The notes below the pieces were generated by a model, which saw only the letters and a list, made by a program, of their open reading frames with translations, made no database searches and had not been told where the DNA came from. From Toxorhynchites rutilus septentrionalis (lineage: Eukaryota; Arthropoda; Insecta; Diptera; Culicidae), in contig NC_073745.1 of the NCBI RefSeq assembly GCF_029784135.1, positions 53,396,285-53,460,284 of the forward strand: 64,000 nt of DNA. Direction: 5' to 3'. The position numbers were made by a program, and so were the translations under genes. This document shows, piece by piece, positions 31,931 to 42,787 of the stretch (positions are counted from its first letter, which is position 1; each line of letters starts with the position of its first letter).

Positions 31931-33479
31931 CTCGGATCGGACTTAATACTTGTGCCTAGTCGCACGTCATGCTCTTCCATTGTAATACACGGAAATCACG
32001 GAAGTTTTCCGAATTGGGGCTCTAGCATCTTGAACCTAGTCTTGCAATTTATATTTGAACCTCGAAAAAGAAAACTTGATACCTGCGATTTGGATTTGTA
32101 ATAAAAACTAACAATTTCTCAAGTAATCAGTCGAGCAATTATTAAAGAAATCATTGTTCTTGTAGTAAGGGTTAGAATGACATAATTGAAGGAGAAGCAA
32201 CGTCAATCCTCTATTCAAAAAAAAACGAAAAGGAGATACATACAAGAAGAACTCACTGACATTCAAGGTGAACTACTAATCCCAAGAAAAAACATGGGTG
32301 AGCAAAAGAGACAAATGTAAGTTAATTCAAACTTTTCTCTCGACCTCCGTAACATTCTCATGGTCGAAACGCACACTACATTGAATATTCTTGCATGGAA
32401 ATCTTATGGCCGCTTGTACATACGAAGACAATATTAGATATATAAAAACCTCTAAAACTATTGGATCTTCTAAAACTCTAGAATGTCGAATGTCGTTTAG
32501 ATTGAATGCAACTTCGCGCGAAAATGCGGCTGCACAAATCTCACGCAACTGCGAGAAGTAAACAACGACATAGAACTGCACCGGCGTGGCTACACCGTCC
32601 GCTCCGCCTTGCCGTGACCGAAATCGTCTGCCTCGAACAAACAAAACAGCCTGCCTCCATCCGTCAGCTATCGTACAATCAAAATATGCTCTCCGATCCA
32701 AACCTCTCACAAAAACTCGACTGTACGTCAACCGACGAAAAGAATCAAAACTCTCTACGTGATTTGAACAAAATTAGAGATTTTTTTGTACGAAAAAAAT
32801 ATACAAAAGCAATTTTTTTAGAATGAGTTTTTAGAATGAATTTGTTATAGATACAGGCAAACCTGTTTTTATGCGATCTTTTTATGAAAATCCTCGTTTG
32901 TGTGACTCTTTTTGCGTCATTTACGAAATCGGGACTTGAATCACATAAACCAATAGCTCAAGCCATAAAATCGCACGTAAACAGTCACACAAATGATAGA
33001 TAACATTCCAAATTATAGGTACAGATTCCCGATCCCAAGTTCGGAGAAGAAATTCTACATGCAAATTATCAGATACAGACTCCAAATTCCGAATTTGTAA
33101 ATTATATTCCGAATTCAAGTTTTCGGGTTGCAGATTCAACTTGACGATCTCGATTATAGATTCTAGCATTTGATTTTAACAAAATTTTATCAAAATCTTG
33201 ATCTCTGATACAGATTCCATAATTGATTTTCAATTTTTGGAGAGATTCTCGATAAATTTGATGAATTTGAGGAGATTTTCTCGGGAAGATGCTAACCAAG
33301 TTATTATGAGGTAAGAAAAGGTATTACAATTATAACCAAATGTTTTTTTTTCATTAAGAACGCCTCCATCCCAGTTTGCTTCACAAGAGGGCTCCCTTTC
33401 TCCTATCAGAGCAATGTGTTTTCAGAATGTGATTCTATGTAAGCTTTTTTGAAGATGTGAGGAAATTTTTAAACTAGTA
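31931..33479. other. AT-rich intergenic DNA
   Basis: Open frames at 32327-32826 on both strands overlap and show no domain. A possible small MITE lies at about 32850-32990 (ACAGGCAAACCTGTTTTTAT with a partly inverted TCGCACGTAAACAG). From 33000 to 33260, AGATTC-like words are repeated without strict period. No gene is supported. Confidence 0.3.
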
Positions 33480-35000
33480 AAGTTCCCAGCTAAGTCCCGG
33501 TTCCTCTTGCTATCAATTTATTGTTCACTCGAGTGGATTTTTGTAAAAAAATGTATTCATGCAGAAATGAAATTAAAGAGGACCAGTCATGTCTGATGAT
33601 TGCTGATTTGAGATGGAACAGCTCGGGGGTACCCAACCCCCCGTTCCCACTAAACACCTCATCCCTCAACAGTGCACAACATCTTCTCTCTTTTGACTCG
33701 ATCCAGAACCAAATCCGATGCAAATCGCCCCGACCACTGGAGGATTGGTGGTGTTGTATTTTATTTCCATCTCTTGTCCGTTGGTACACCTCTTTGGGGT
33801 CAGTCGTTTTTCCACTCGGACACCTTCTCTTCTCGAGAGGGCAACAGGCAGCTGCCACAGCGCGCTTCAATGGCTAACAAGTTGGCTGACTGGTTCTCGA
33901 CCTCACCGTCTCTCTCTCCCTCTCTCTTCCACTTACGTCGTCCTCTCCACCGTGACGGCTGGCACCGGCTGGTTGGCAAAGGGGGAACACGAATACCCAA
34001 TTTGGTTCCTCCCGAGAAATAACGACCAATACGGGATCAGACGGCGACGGGAACCGAAACGGCGGGTATCAACTTTTATGCCTTGTTTGTGTTATCGACT
34101 TTACACGCTCTGCTCTGTTGGCGCGGGGCATTGAGATGAGGCGTAGAGAACCTCCGTGGAACCCCAACCCCGACAGCCCTTCCTTCCCTTCTTCCTTCAC
34201 GACACAGTAAACGGTTGCGCCGTGTTTATGTTTATGCAAAGTGGCTTTTTTATACCTTCGTCCGCAATGATCCTGCAAAAGCTGTCGTTCCCTTTTCGGA
34301 GGAGGAGAGCCCATGTGGGAGCTCGTGCTGTTTTCGATTCAATCACTACGGGAATGACTGAGACATCAATCAGGGCTCTAAACGGGCGGACTGCCGTAGA
34401 GCCTCGCGGATACTCACGGTGAAATCGCGGACACGGAGCGAGCAGATCTGGCAACACTTTCTCTCTCTCCACACAAGCTAAATAAAAATCCCCAAACTTT
34501 GCACCCCACACTAGTGCTTGGCGCACCGTCAGCCAACTTAATTATCTGGTTTCAAACTTGTTAAAGAGATAAAAAATGATATCTTCACAACTGCTTTTTT
34601 CCTGCTTCCAACGGACACGTACACGCACACATACACACAGACGAAACGCGTCTGCTTTTGCCATTGGCCACGCCGCGATTCCACGGAATTTCGGACTGTT
34701 CTCTCGCTAGGTGCTTGGGCATCCGCGTCTCGTCTGTGGTGGGCGCTTGTTGCGAATGAGGCAATGGAAATTTCTGTGCTTTCGGAAGTACCGGCAAACG
34801 AGCGGACCACACAGAAACACCGACCGACCTGGGCTTGGGCTAATTTCTCTGCGCGCTGGGAAATGGTTTTATGGCTAATTCAGCGTTTTCCGGTGGAACG
34901 AAACTCTGGAGAGGGACGATGCGAGGTGCGAGGCTCTAGTTGCAGGTTCGTCAGGTGTACATAATTTTGGAAGATGACCCGTTCGGTATGTCATTTGTGT
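33480..35000. other. GC-rich non-repetitive island
   Basis: About 1.5 kb of GC-rich DNA with short CT runs (about 33905-33930). Many overlapping open frames of 60-140 codons on both strands show no domain and no consistent reading. It could contain regulatory sequence or a non-coding exon of a distant gene, but nothing in the sequence proves this. Confidence 0.3.
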
Positions 35001-35794
35001 CAAGATATAAATATTTGAAGGAAGAAAAACAGAATTTTGACTATAAATTATCCGACCCGACATGATCATGTTGGGATAGACCAATCCTATGCAGAATTGG
35101 GAAAAAAAGTCGCTATCATTACAGTTCACCCAGATGAGATGGAGATGGAATGCACATCATTTTGAAGCAACAAGTTTCTAGTTTCGGAATCTCTACCGAA
35201 CAGGGATAGCCATACTAGTATTTTGGAGTTTTCTTCGGAATATACGGTAATTTAGATCGGTTCGACCTAAATAAAAAACGCTTTCAGAAATTACAAATAT
35301 AATTTAAGGTTTCACCGTGATCCTTCAATTTTGTGTCGAGTGTACACATACAAATTAGGAATGTATGAAAAACAAATTATATTCTGAAAAGAAATAATAA
35401 CTTCACGTGATTTGTGAATAAATAATGATGTGTGGATTCTATTATCATTTCCAATTGAGGGGCTCAAAATGAAAGGGGCATCATCGATTTCTCCACATCG
35501 ACTCTCTCTTTTAATCATAACTTAGCTGCAAACTCATTCCCAGCTGTATTTGACAATGTGAAAGATAGGCCAGCACCTCATCTATCGGATTCTTAGAAAA
35601 CTCAAATCGGAACATTTTTGCAGTTGAGTTATTAACTAAAGAGAAAGTTGATGAAGAGAAATCGTTCAAATCACTTACACCCCTTCCATTCTAAGCCTCT
35701 TAATTGAAATAAAACAGTTAAATACAAACTGAACTTGAATTATATGATTATTCACGATTCTCCATAAAAACTTTTAATGAGATTTTTGATTGAA
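35001..35794. other. AT-rich intergenic DNA
   Basis: No gene, RNA or repeat could be identified. Confidence 0.35.
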
Positions 35795-36010
35795 CTTCGG
35801 AAGTCCTAGTCTTCGTAATTGCTTTCCGTGATTAGTTCTAACCAGCGAAATTGCAAAAATAACTCACTTGGAAATTGCAATCCATTCTCATTGTTCAAGT
35901 TTCGGTGATTCGAATTCTGAATAGTGAAAGTCACCAGGAGATGGAGAAAAAATTGTATGATTTTTAAGGCCAGAAAGGTCGGTTCTATAGTTACTGCACA
36001 GTGGGGAATC
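35795..36010 (-). mobile_element. Diverged LINE 3' end
   Basis: On the minus strand it shares, with divergence, the order of blocks seen at 31280-31560: GCCTT, GGTGACTTTCACT, AATCACCGAAA, AATCACGGAAAGCAATTACG. It is older than the copies at 31280 and 56128. Confidence 0.5.
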
Positions 36011-36283
36011 GCTGGCCATCAGCCAAAATACAAAATTGGCGTCAGCTGTTTCGTAGTATTTTTCCTTTCTTGCTATAATATTCAAGTGCTTAAATCCCAC
36101 ATTTGAGCGCACTATCATCAAATCTGATTTTTTGATTAATTTTCAAAGCTTTGCATATTGACGTTTTCTGAAAAATGTTTGAAAGACAGTACATTACTTT
36201 GAAACGCTCTGTAGTTTCAATGATAGCTTGGATTTTTCTGGCGTCAGAGGAAAAGTTATTCGAGAAACTATCTATATAAATAA

Positions 36284-37882
36284 AATGGGTGGGTTATATC
36301 TATAATATAACCGCAAGGTTGAAATGGGACTACCTAAGCTTAGCAATCATTTCAGTGAGCAGAAGATATGAAGGCATAACCTTCAATGCAATCTTAAATA
36401 ACCGAGTCTAAGCGTTATGTTCGTACCCGTTCTTGTAAGGCGGTGGTGACACTGGATGCAGTAAAGTGATCGTACGAATTGTATGCAATAGTGAAAGTAA
36501 ACAACCACATTGAGTTGTATTGCTGTGGTTACATTGCTACCCCTTTGCTTCGTTCGAATTCGTGAGCTTCAAATTTTGGTGCGTACTCCTATCCAAAGTA
36601 ACCTTAGCCTAATCCGTGTTAGGAAAAGACTTTTCGGAGTGCAAAGAAAACATGTGGGTGCAGAAGTACCTCCGGCTTGCATAAATCAACAACTTTAACT
36701 TCTCCTTTTTATCCTATGGAGGATTTAAACCTGAAAGTTCATTCGCCTCTAGTGTCTGTACGATCTACCCAGGTCCCAAAGTTTAGGACACCGTGTTACG
36801 GAAACATGTTCTAGTTTGCACAAAGGCAAGCGAGTGCAAAAGTACTCACAGTTTGCATTTATTTGCAAAGCAGATTTCCCCAGACATCTTGGTTTTGAAG
36901 TCTGTGTTAGGCAAACACATTTCAGTCGAAACAAAAATACCCCCGACCTGCATGAATTTGCAATGCCAATTTCCTACGCTCCATGGATTTGAAGTCTATG
37001 ATAGGGAAACACATATCAGTCGGAACAAAAATACCCCCTACTTCCATGTAGTGATCCCCGATAATCGTTCGATTAATCGGTTAATCGAATACCTCCTACA
37101 GAAATCGATTATTAATCGAACGAATACTGCACAACCAATAATCGAAGTGAACGAATAATTTGCGTCGATTAATCGATCCAAACTCAGAGAGAAAAATACG
37201 TACGGCCGCTGCAGTTTCATCCTGAAAATCAATCATTATCATTGATGCTCCCCTAAGTTCGTAAACGATGCTCAATGCCGTCAACGCGAATTAAGCTTCG
37301 TTTACGACTTTAGGGGAGCGTAAAAGATAATAATTGATTTTCAGGCGGAATGAACACTTTTTTGATTCCATATGGCTTTGTAGCAAATGAGAAATATTGG
37401 TCTAACTAATAATTTCTCTCAGTGTGACGATTAATCGATTAATCGATTATTTGTGGCGATTAATCGTATCGAATAGCATACTGCTGAAAACTATTCGATT
37501 AGCTGATGAACGATTAATTTCAAAAATCGGGGATCACTACTTCCATGTGTTTGCAATGCCGATTACTCCAAGGCTGCTTGGTTTTGATGGCTGTGTTAGG
37601 GAAACCGTAAATCGGGCCAATCTAAACGAGGCAGTTAGGGCGTTTAGATAACGCTTACCATTTTACTGCTTTTCAATTGTTTATCTAATGAAAAATAACA
37701 TTTTATTAATTGCGATAGAAGCGTAGAAATATTTCTTATCAATTGATGCAAACATCTTTCCGATCCAGTAAGAAATGTTCGAGTTATAAGCATTCGGAAC
37801 CTTTCATTTTTTCCTGCTGTTCTGTGTTTAGGTTTTCATTTTACCCCCCATACATTCCGGTTAGACGTAGTCCCACGTCAAA
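36284..37882 (+). mobile_element. GACGTGGGACTAC-family repeat nested in a Helitron
   Basis: It has the same left end (ATGGGTGGGTTATATC...TGGGACTACCTAAGCTTAG) as the element at 3449 and the same right end (GACGTAGTCCCACGTCA). The interior has minisatellite units at 36720-37040 and 37540-37600, split by a hAT-type MITE. Shorter than the copy at 3449-5905 even with the MITE. Confidence 0.65.
37049..37539. mobile_element. hAT-type MITE with 8-bp TSD
   Basis: TIRs TAGTGATCCCCGAT face each other at both ends and the 8-bp target CTTCCATG is duplicated exactly at 37041-37048 and 37540-37547. An 8-bp TSD and short TIRs are typical of hAT elements. The body is largely palindromic, with ATTAATCG repeats near the ends and a second inverted repeat inside (about 37220-37346, CTGAAAATCAAT...ATTGATTTTCAG). 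No ORF. Confidence 0.9.
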
Positions 37883-38081
37883 AATGGAAGGCCAAATGTG
37901 TTGTTAACCGCAAAACTCGAAGAAGGAATGGTTCGATTTGAGTTGTCTTTATTTTGTTGTGTTTATTGTATTCTGCCCATAGAACAATGTTATGATGAGA
38001 AAAAGTTTAGAAATTTGTTTATAAAAAAATTCATATCAAAACAATAATTTTGGGCGGGACGAAGTTCGGCGGGTCTGCTAG

Positions 38082-38910
38082 TAATTCATTAAATATTGTA
38101 AAATTTGATCATAGTAGGCCTGACCCATAAAAAATCATGAAAAATTGTCATTTTCTGTAGAAACCAGCTTAGAAGTTTTGTTGTCGCAGTTTGCCGCGGT
38201 TGTGACTAGATTTGAAATTTAGGTTAAAATATAAGCTTTCAATTGAACACTGTTCGATGCTGCGCAAAACTGCGCGAATTGTCGTTTAGTTTAGTGAGAT
38301 AAGCGATAGCAATCACAATATTTTTTTTTAATATTCAAATTTTCTCTAGGATTCAACTAAATCAAAATCATAATAATCCAATGATGAAAATTTTCGTATC
38401 ACAGTAATCTGTAGAGGATGAAATATAAATCTGGGCTAAACATCACAAAATTTACCATTAAAAAGTTATAAAAAAGTGTGTGATTAAAAAGGAACAAAAA
38501 TAGGGTAAAATTAAAAAATATTTATGAAATCGAAATCTTATCAAACCAATGTCACTCAGAGCATATTAATAACAATATCAATTGAAAACATTCAGTCCTT
38601 TTCAATAGTTAAACATGATTCGCTATCACACAAACTGATTGGACAATAGCCGTTTGCAGGTTTTTTTTGTATGGGTAGGCACTTAGTTCGTTGTATGAGA
38701 AAAAAAAACAAAAAACCAAAGAACATTCGTGGCAATACCGCTTTTCTTCAGTTTCAGTTGCAACGGTGGTGGTTCCAGTGTCTACGATTCGTTCAAAATA
38801 GATATCAGCTCAAAATTCGGTTCCACACAATTCAACGTCGAATAAGTTTTAACTAACTGTATTGTATTAATTTGCAATCTAAATATTTTGCAGGATATTT
38901 TTGATTTGAG
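38082..38910. other. AT-rich intergenic DNA
   Basis: No gene, RNA or recognised repeat could be identified. Confidence 0.35.
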
Positions 38911-39061
38911 GGGTCGTCCAGAAACTACGTAATCTTTTTCAACACTCAATGACTTTGTGCTCAAAGATCATACAATTATATAGAAAAATATGTAAAAATA
39001 CTGCATGGAAGAGGGTGGCAAGAAATCCAAAAAAATGGATAACGGTGTTTATGGACGACCC
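38911..39061. mobile_element. Small MITE (GGGTCGTCCA ends)
   Basis: The ends GGGTCGTCCAGAAAC and, in reverse complement, GGGTCGTCCATAAAC form short TIRs enclosing 151 bp. No convincing target duplication was found. Confidence 0.6.
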
Positions 39062-40049
39062 AAATAAAAGACGGACCCCAGATTCGTGTTCAGCATCCCG
39101 AAATTATATAAATATCATGTTTTTCCGCATTTAACGACACTTTTTTTGCTTGGCCAGCCATTGCCAGCCCACTATGCACTGTGATGAATAGAATACTGGA
39201 ATATATTCCAGTACGCGGCGGCGGAGGTAAATGAAGGGTGGTCTGAAAAGGTAACCGAGAAAACACCGTAGCATCTCGTATCCCCAAAACACATATAAAC
39301 AGGAACGAGAGTTCCTATGACAGACGCATTTTAACGTAGGACTCCGTTTAACAGGAAGGTATGGGGTGTAAAAATAGATTTAAAAACTAAACATGTCCGA
39401 AACAATGAAAGACTTAGATTTTGCCAACTTACTCACTCTTCATAGTTTCGCACGTCAAACCCGTTTCAGTTGTGATCCCCCCAATTCCACGTTATGGGAT
39501 GGGACATAGACTCGATACACCAGCGTGAAATGTTTATCAGCAACAATATCGTTTGTGTGCTTCCGGCAATTTATTCAGTCTAGCATAACAAATTCCGATT
39601 ACGGAGGTATATCTGGTCAGATTTAGCATGATCTGAAGACCTTCAGGGATTCACCTAACTCAAAGTAACAGAGCCAGGTGCATTGTCCGAACGAACCCAA
39701 ACGTGGGAGTGGAGACATCAGAGGGGGTACGCGAGAACGATGGATAAGTAGGATTGGTTACATGAGGGGAGGGAAGCGATATCGGGAGTTATATAGTAAG
39801 AATTGGTGGGTTGAGGGGAAGGCTCCCCCTTTTCCGTACAAGTTTGAAGGCGTTGCTTTCATTTAAATTGTTTTGAGTAATAGGAGTATGGTGTCGTTTC
39901 CTGGTGCTATGTCAACGCAACTATGAGAAAGTGAATCCTAGTGAGATTCATAGTCGTTTACAGACTGTTTACTGTTAGGATAATGTTGGTAGGTCTACTG
40001 TGAATCTGTAGGTATCGATGAGTAACAAAAATTCGTGATTTCCAACCTA
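39062..40049. other. Intergenic DNA
   Basis: Mixed composition, no recognised gene. The purine-rich stretch 39670-39850 holds a 62-codon frame with no domain. Confidence 0.35.
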
Positions 40050-40345
40050 GAAAAGCCTTAATTGTTGACAAAACACGCAACGGACGTCACCGTCTTTAAC
40101 GATAATCGTCGCAAACTCGTCGAAGATTTGATTCAAAATTACCGGCGAATTCATCATCAGCGTATCGTTAATTGGAGATCTGGCAATAATCTTGCAAGAC
40201 GACAACAGTCGTTCACACACATGACGTGTAACTGAAGAAACTCTTAAAAACCTGAAGCTTGAACCAATTCCACACAATCTGTGTTTTCCCGACCTTGCGC
40301 CTTGCGATTTTTTTTCTCTACTCAAGAGAGCCATTCAAGAAGATT
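40050..40345 (+). pseudogene. mariner transposase remnant with internal deletion
   Basis: Frame pieces give DNRRKLVEDLIQNYRRIHHQ near 40095, typical of the N-terminal helix-turn-helix part of mariner transposases. After a short gap come LQDDNSRSHT, a stop, VTEETLKNLKLEPIPH and PDLAPCDFF. The Asp of the DDN motif and the last Asp of LAPCDFF are the second and third catalytic acids of the DD34D mariner triad; the middle of the gene, including the first, is missing. Not functional. Confidence 0.8.
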
Positions 40346-41122
40346 CCCAGTATCGGCTCCTGGTATACAATACAGATAGGAGACACAAACTGAAAAATGT
40401 TTAGGCGGGGTCCCACTAGCACGGGGTCCCATGCTAGGTCCAACGCTTTGTTACAGAATGTATCACGGCGTGGAAACGCTGAAGCAACCCAAAAAAGTGG
40501 AGATCGTGCGTACGACATCGTAAAAATGGTAATCGGCGAAGCACTCCAGAAAGTGAAGCAATGCGAGCAGTAGATACAAAAAAAAGTTTTTCAATTTTTT
40601 TCTGAAATTGCTTACATGTCTTATGAACAGTTTGAACAGGCTCCTTTCATGCTTTCGTTTTCAGAGAAATTTTTTAACTGTCGATACAAATTTTAGGGCC
40701 AATGAGTAACAAACATCACTCCTTTTATCTTTCGACTGAATTGTTCGTCATAGCACTAAGTTCAACCGACACCACCAAGATGTGTTGGTTTCTCAAATGG
40801 TTCTCATTTGGCTGAAACCAAAGGGATAACTAAAAGAGAATTGTCCTGAAAGAGAAAACCCAGTAAGCTTCTGCATACATCCGCTCGAAGTGTTTAGGAA
40901 CGTTGGTGTACAAACCAGGATGATCCATTTCAGTGCAAACCAGTGGTCCGCCCGAATATCCATTGCAGGAATCGATTCTTCTTTGGAAATAGCCATCGCA
41001 AATTATACCTCACCAATTGGAATCATTCAATATTGATACTGTTGGTTTCATTAAACAAGACGGTTTTTTGATATGGTGAATTAGTTTCTACACCAACACG
41101 TAATCAAACTTTCCGTAAAGTT
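40346..41122. other. Intergenic DNA
   Basis: No gene. A stretch near 40718-40775 resembles 1331-1385 and 42985-43040. Confidence 0.3.
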
Positions 41123-41570
41123 GTGCGGGGCAAAGGTGCGCACGGGGCAAAAGTGCGCATTGGCCTTTTTGCAGCAAACGAGCATAAAAATTCGACAACA
41201 GTGTATTCGTTTGATACATTATTACAACAGCAGCTCACACATATAAACAAGATACATTTCATGAAAGTTATGAGGTTAAAAAGAGTTTTGCGATGTTTTG
41301 ATCTAATTTTTTCCGTTTTGGAGATGACGATTTACTTACCTAAAATAACTGGAAAGTTCGAAACTACACTGTCAAGGAAACCTTCATTCTATAGTAGATG
41401 ATACTGCGTATTCGTTTTTGTGAAAAAGTTAAAGAGCTTTTTTTAAAAATTCGATTAGTTCAAAAATTGCTTGTGGGGCAAAGGTGCGCAGTGGCTGTGG
41501 GGTAAAAGTTCGCACTAGCGTTTTGCTCTGAAAAAAAAAATTATGAAATGTTTTCAACAAAATTTTTAAC

Positions 41571-41792
41571 GGGACCCACAAGAAGAAAACTGAGGATCTG
41601 GTGAACCACTGCAGGGCACTGGACAAAGCTTCCTATGGTATGACTCACAAAAATTTACGGCGCCTGGCGTTTGATTTTGTGGAAGCCAACAACCTCCAGC
41701 ACGAATCCAACCAAGTTGCAAAATTGGCAGGAAGAGATTGGGATTCTAGCTTCAAGAGGAACCATCGTTTGTCTCTTCGAACCCCACAATAG
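41571..41792 (+). pseudogene. pogo/Tigger transposase fragment
   Basis: The frame reads KKKTEDLVNHCRALDKASYG, then MTHKNLRRLAFDFVEANN and LAGRDWDSSFKRNHRLSLRT. The AG-(K/R)-DW-x2-x-F-x-(K/R)-(R/N)-H-x-x-LSLR pattern belongs to the Tc5/CENP-B-type DNA-binding region of pogo transposases. The N-terminal helix-turn-helix and the whole catalytic domain are missing. Confidence 0.75.
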
Positions 41793-42058
41793 CTCAACGA
41801 AACAACAGTGCTCCAAGGCAAAGTGTCGAAATCCTCAGAACCGAAATCTAAGATGAGGAAAAAAAATAAGCAATTGCTTAAAAATAATTCAAAATGAATT
41901 TCAAATGAAAACTTTTTTATTTTCACCATGCATTCAATTCAATAACGGTTATGTTTCGTTTATGTTTTATGTTTTGAATTTCAAATAAATATTGTTTTTT
42001 TCTCAACTATGAGTTTCAAATAAATCAAGTGAAGGTAATTATGTATTTATAAACTTGA

Positions 42059-42309
42059 TCTATATAAATAAAAATGATTCGGTATCCGTTCCTCACGATT
42101 CAACTCAAGAACGGAGAAACGGATTTAAACAGTCAGTATCAGAACTGATGCGTCTTAGTCTGTATGAGGCTTATCTGTCAAAAAAGAAATTATACACCGC
42201 GAGTATAGATTACGTACTTAAAAATAATTTCTGTGGGAACTTGAGTGTTCGAAATGATTTATATCAATATATCAACTGTGGGTGGGACGAAGTTCACCGG
42301 GTCAGCTAG
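42059..42309 (+). mobile_element. Short Helitron (251 bp) nested in the pogo-derived element
   Basis: It begins TCTATATAAATAAAAATG after an A and ends GGTGGGACGAAGTTCACC-GGGTCAGCTAG before a T. The GGTG/CACC stem replaces the GGC/GCC stem of other copies, a compensated change. No ORF of its own family is present. Confidence 0.9.
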
Positions 42310-42787
42310 TTTGTCAATAAAAACGAATTCTGTTTCAAATGTTGAACATTTTCGGATATCTTATATTGTCAGTCTTCTCCCTTCCAAAAATTTCCAATAT
42401 TCGACCACAACTCCCACTCTTCTCCACCCATAAAAAACCAGAGAACACCCCCTCCTGCCTACTGGACGATGCTTACACACTCTAATAATGATGATGATAA
42501 AGCATTTATTTTTGGTATAAATTATCTCAAAAGTTCAATTCAATAAGTGCGCACTTTTGCCCCGTACATCGCGCATCTTTGCCCCCACTATGTAACAAAG
42601 GTGCGCATTTGTCTTTTTTTATTAAAATAGGGTTTTGCCCAATTACAAACACAACTCGAGAAATGCTTGTACTACGTTTTGAAGGTAATATATATAGTTA
42701 CAATTTGGTAAGCAAACGGAATTTTATTTGCTTTTATTTCAAGAGTTATTGGACGGCAACAGTTAGGTGCGCACCTTTGCCCCGCAT

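Larger units (their letters stand above)
36271..38081 (+). mobile_element. Helitron (non-autonomous) hosting a nested 1.6-kb repeat
   Basis: It begins TCTATATAAATAAAATGG after an A and ends GGCGGGACGAAGTTCGGC-GGGTCTGCTAG before a T, so it has 5' TC, 3' CTAG, a stem-loop about 11 nt from the end and an A/T insertion site, all Helitron hallmarks. No Rep/helicase ORF is present. The interior from 36284 to 37882 is another repeat, so most of its length is passenger sequence. Confidence 0.8.
41123..42787 (+). mobile_element. pogo-derived element, copy 1 (with Helitron passenger)
   Basis: The left end GTGCGGGGCAAAGGTGCGCA and the right end (reverse complement ATGCGGGGCAAAGGTGCGCA) form TIRs. Inside are a piece of pogo/Tigger transposase, a 251-bp Helitron and further copies of the GGGGCAAAGGTGCGCA motif. 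A longer version in inverted orientation lies at 50282-52634 with the same nested Helitron. Non-autonomous. Confidence 0.75.

Noticed and set aside
33672..34134. Overlapping 110-140-codon frames in the GC-rich island
   Set aside because: Three overlapping frames of similar length in different phases, none with a domain or splice support.
42055..42309. Pair of similar open frames (MIYINKN...) at 42055 and 51473
   Set aside because: Both are read through the nested short Helitron; similarity is due to the transposon, not to a conserved protein.
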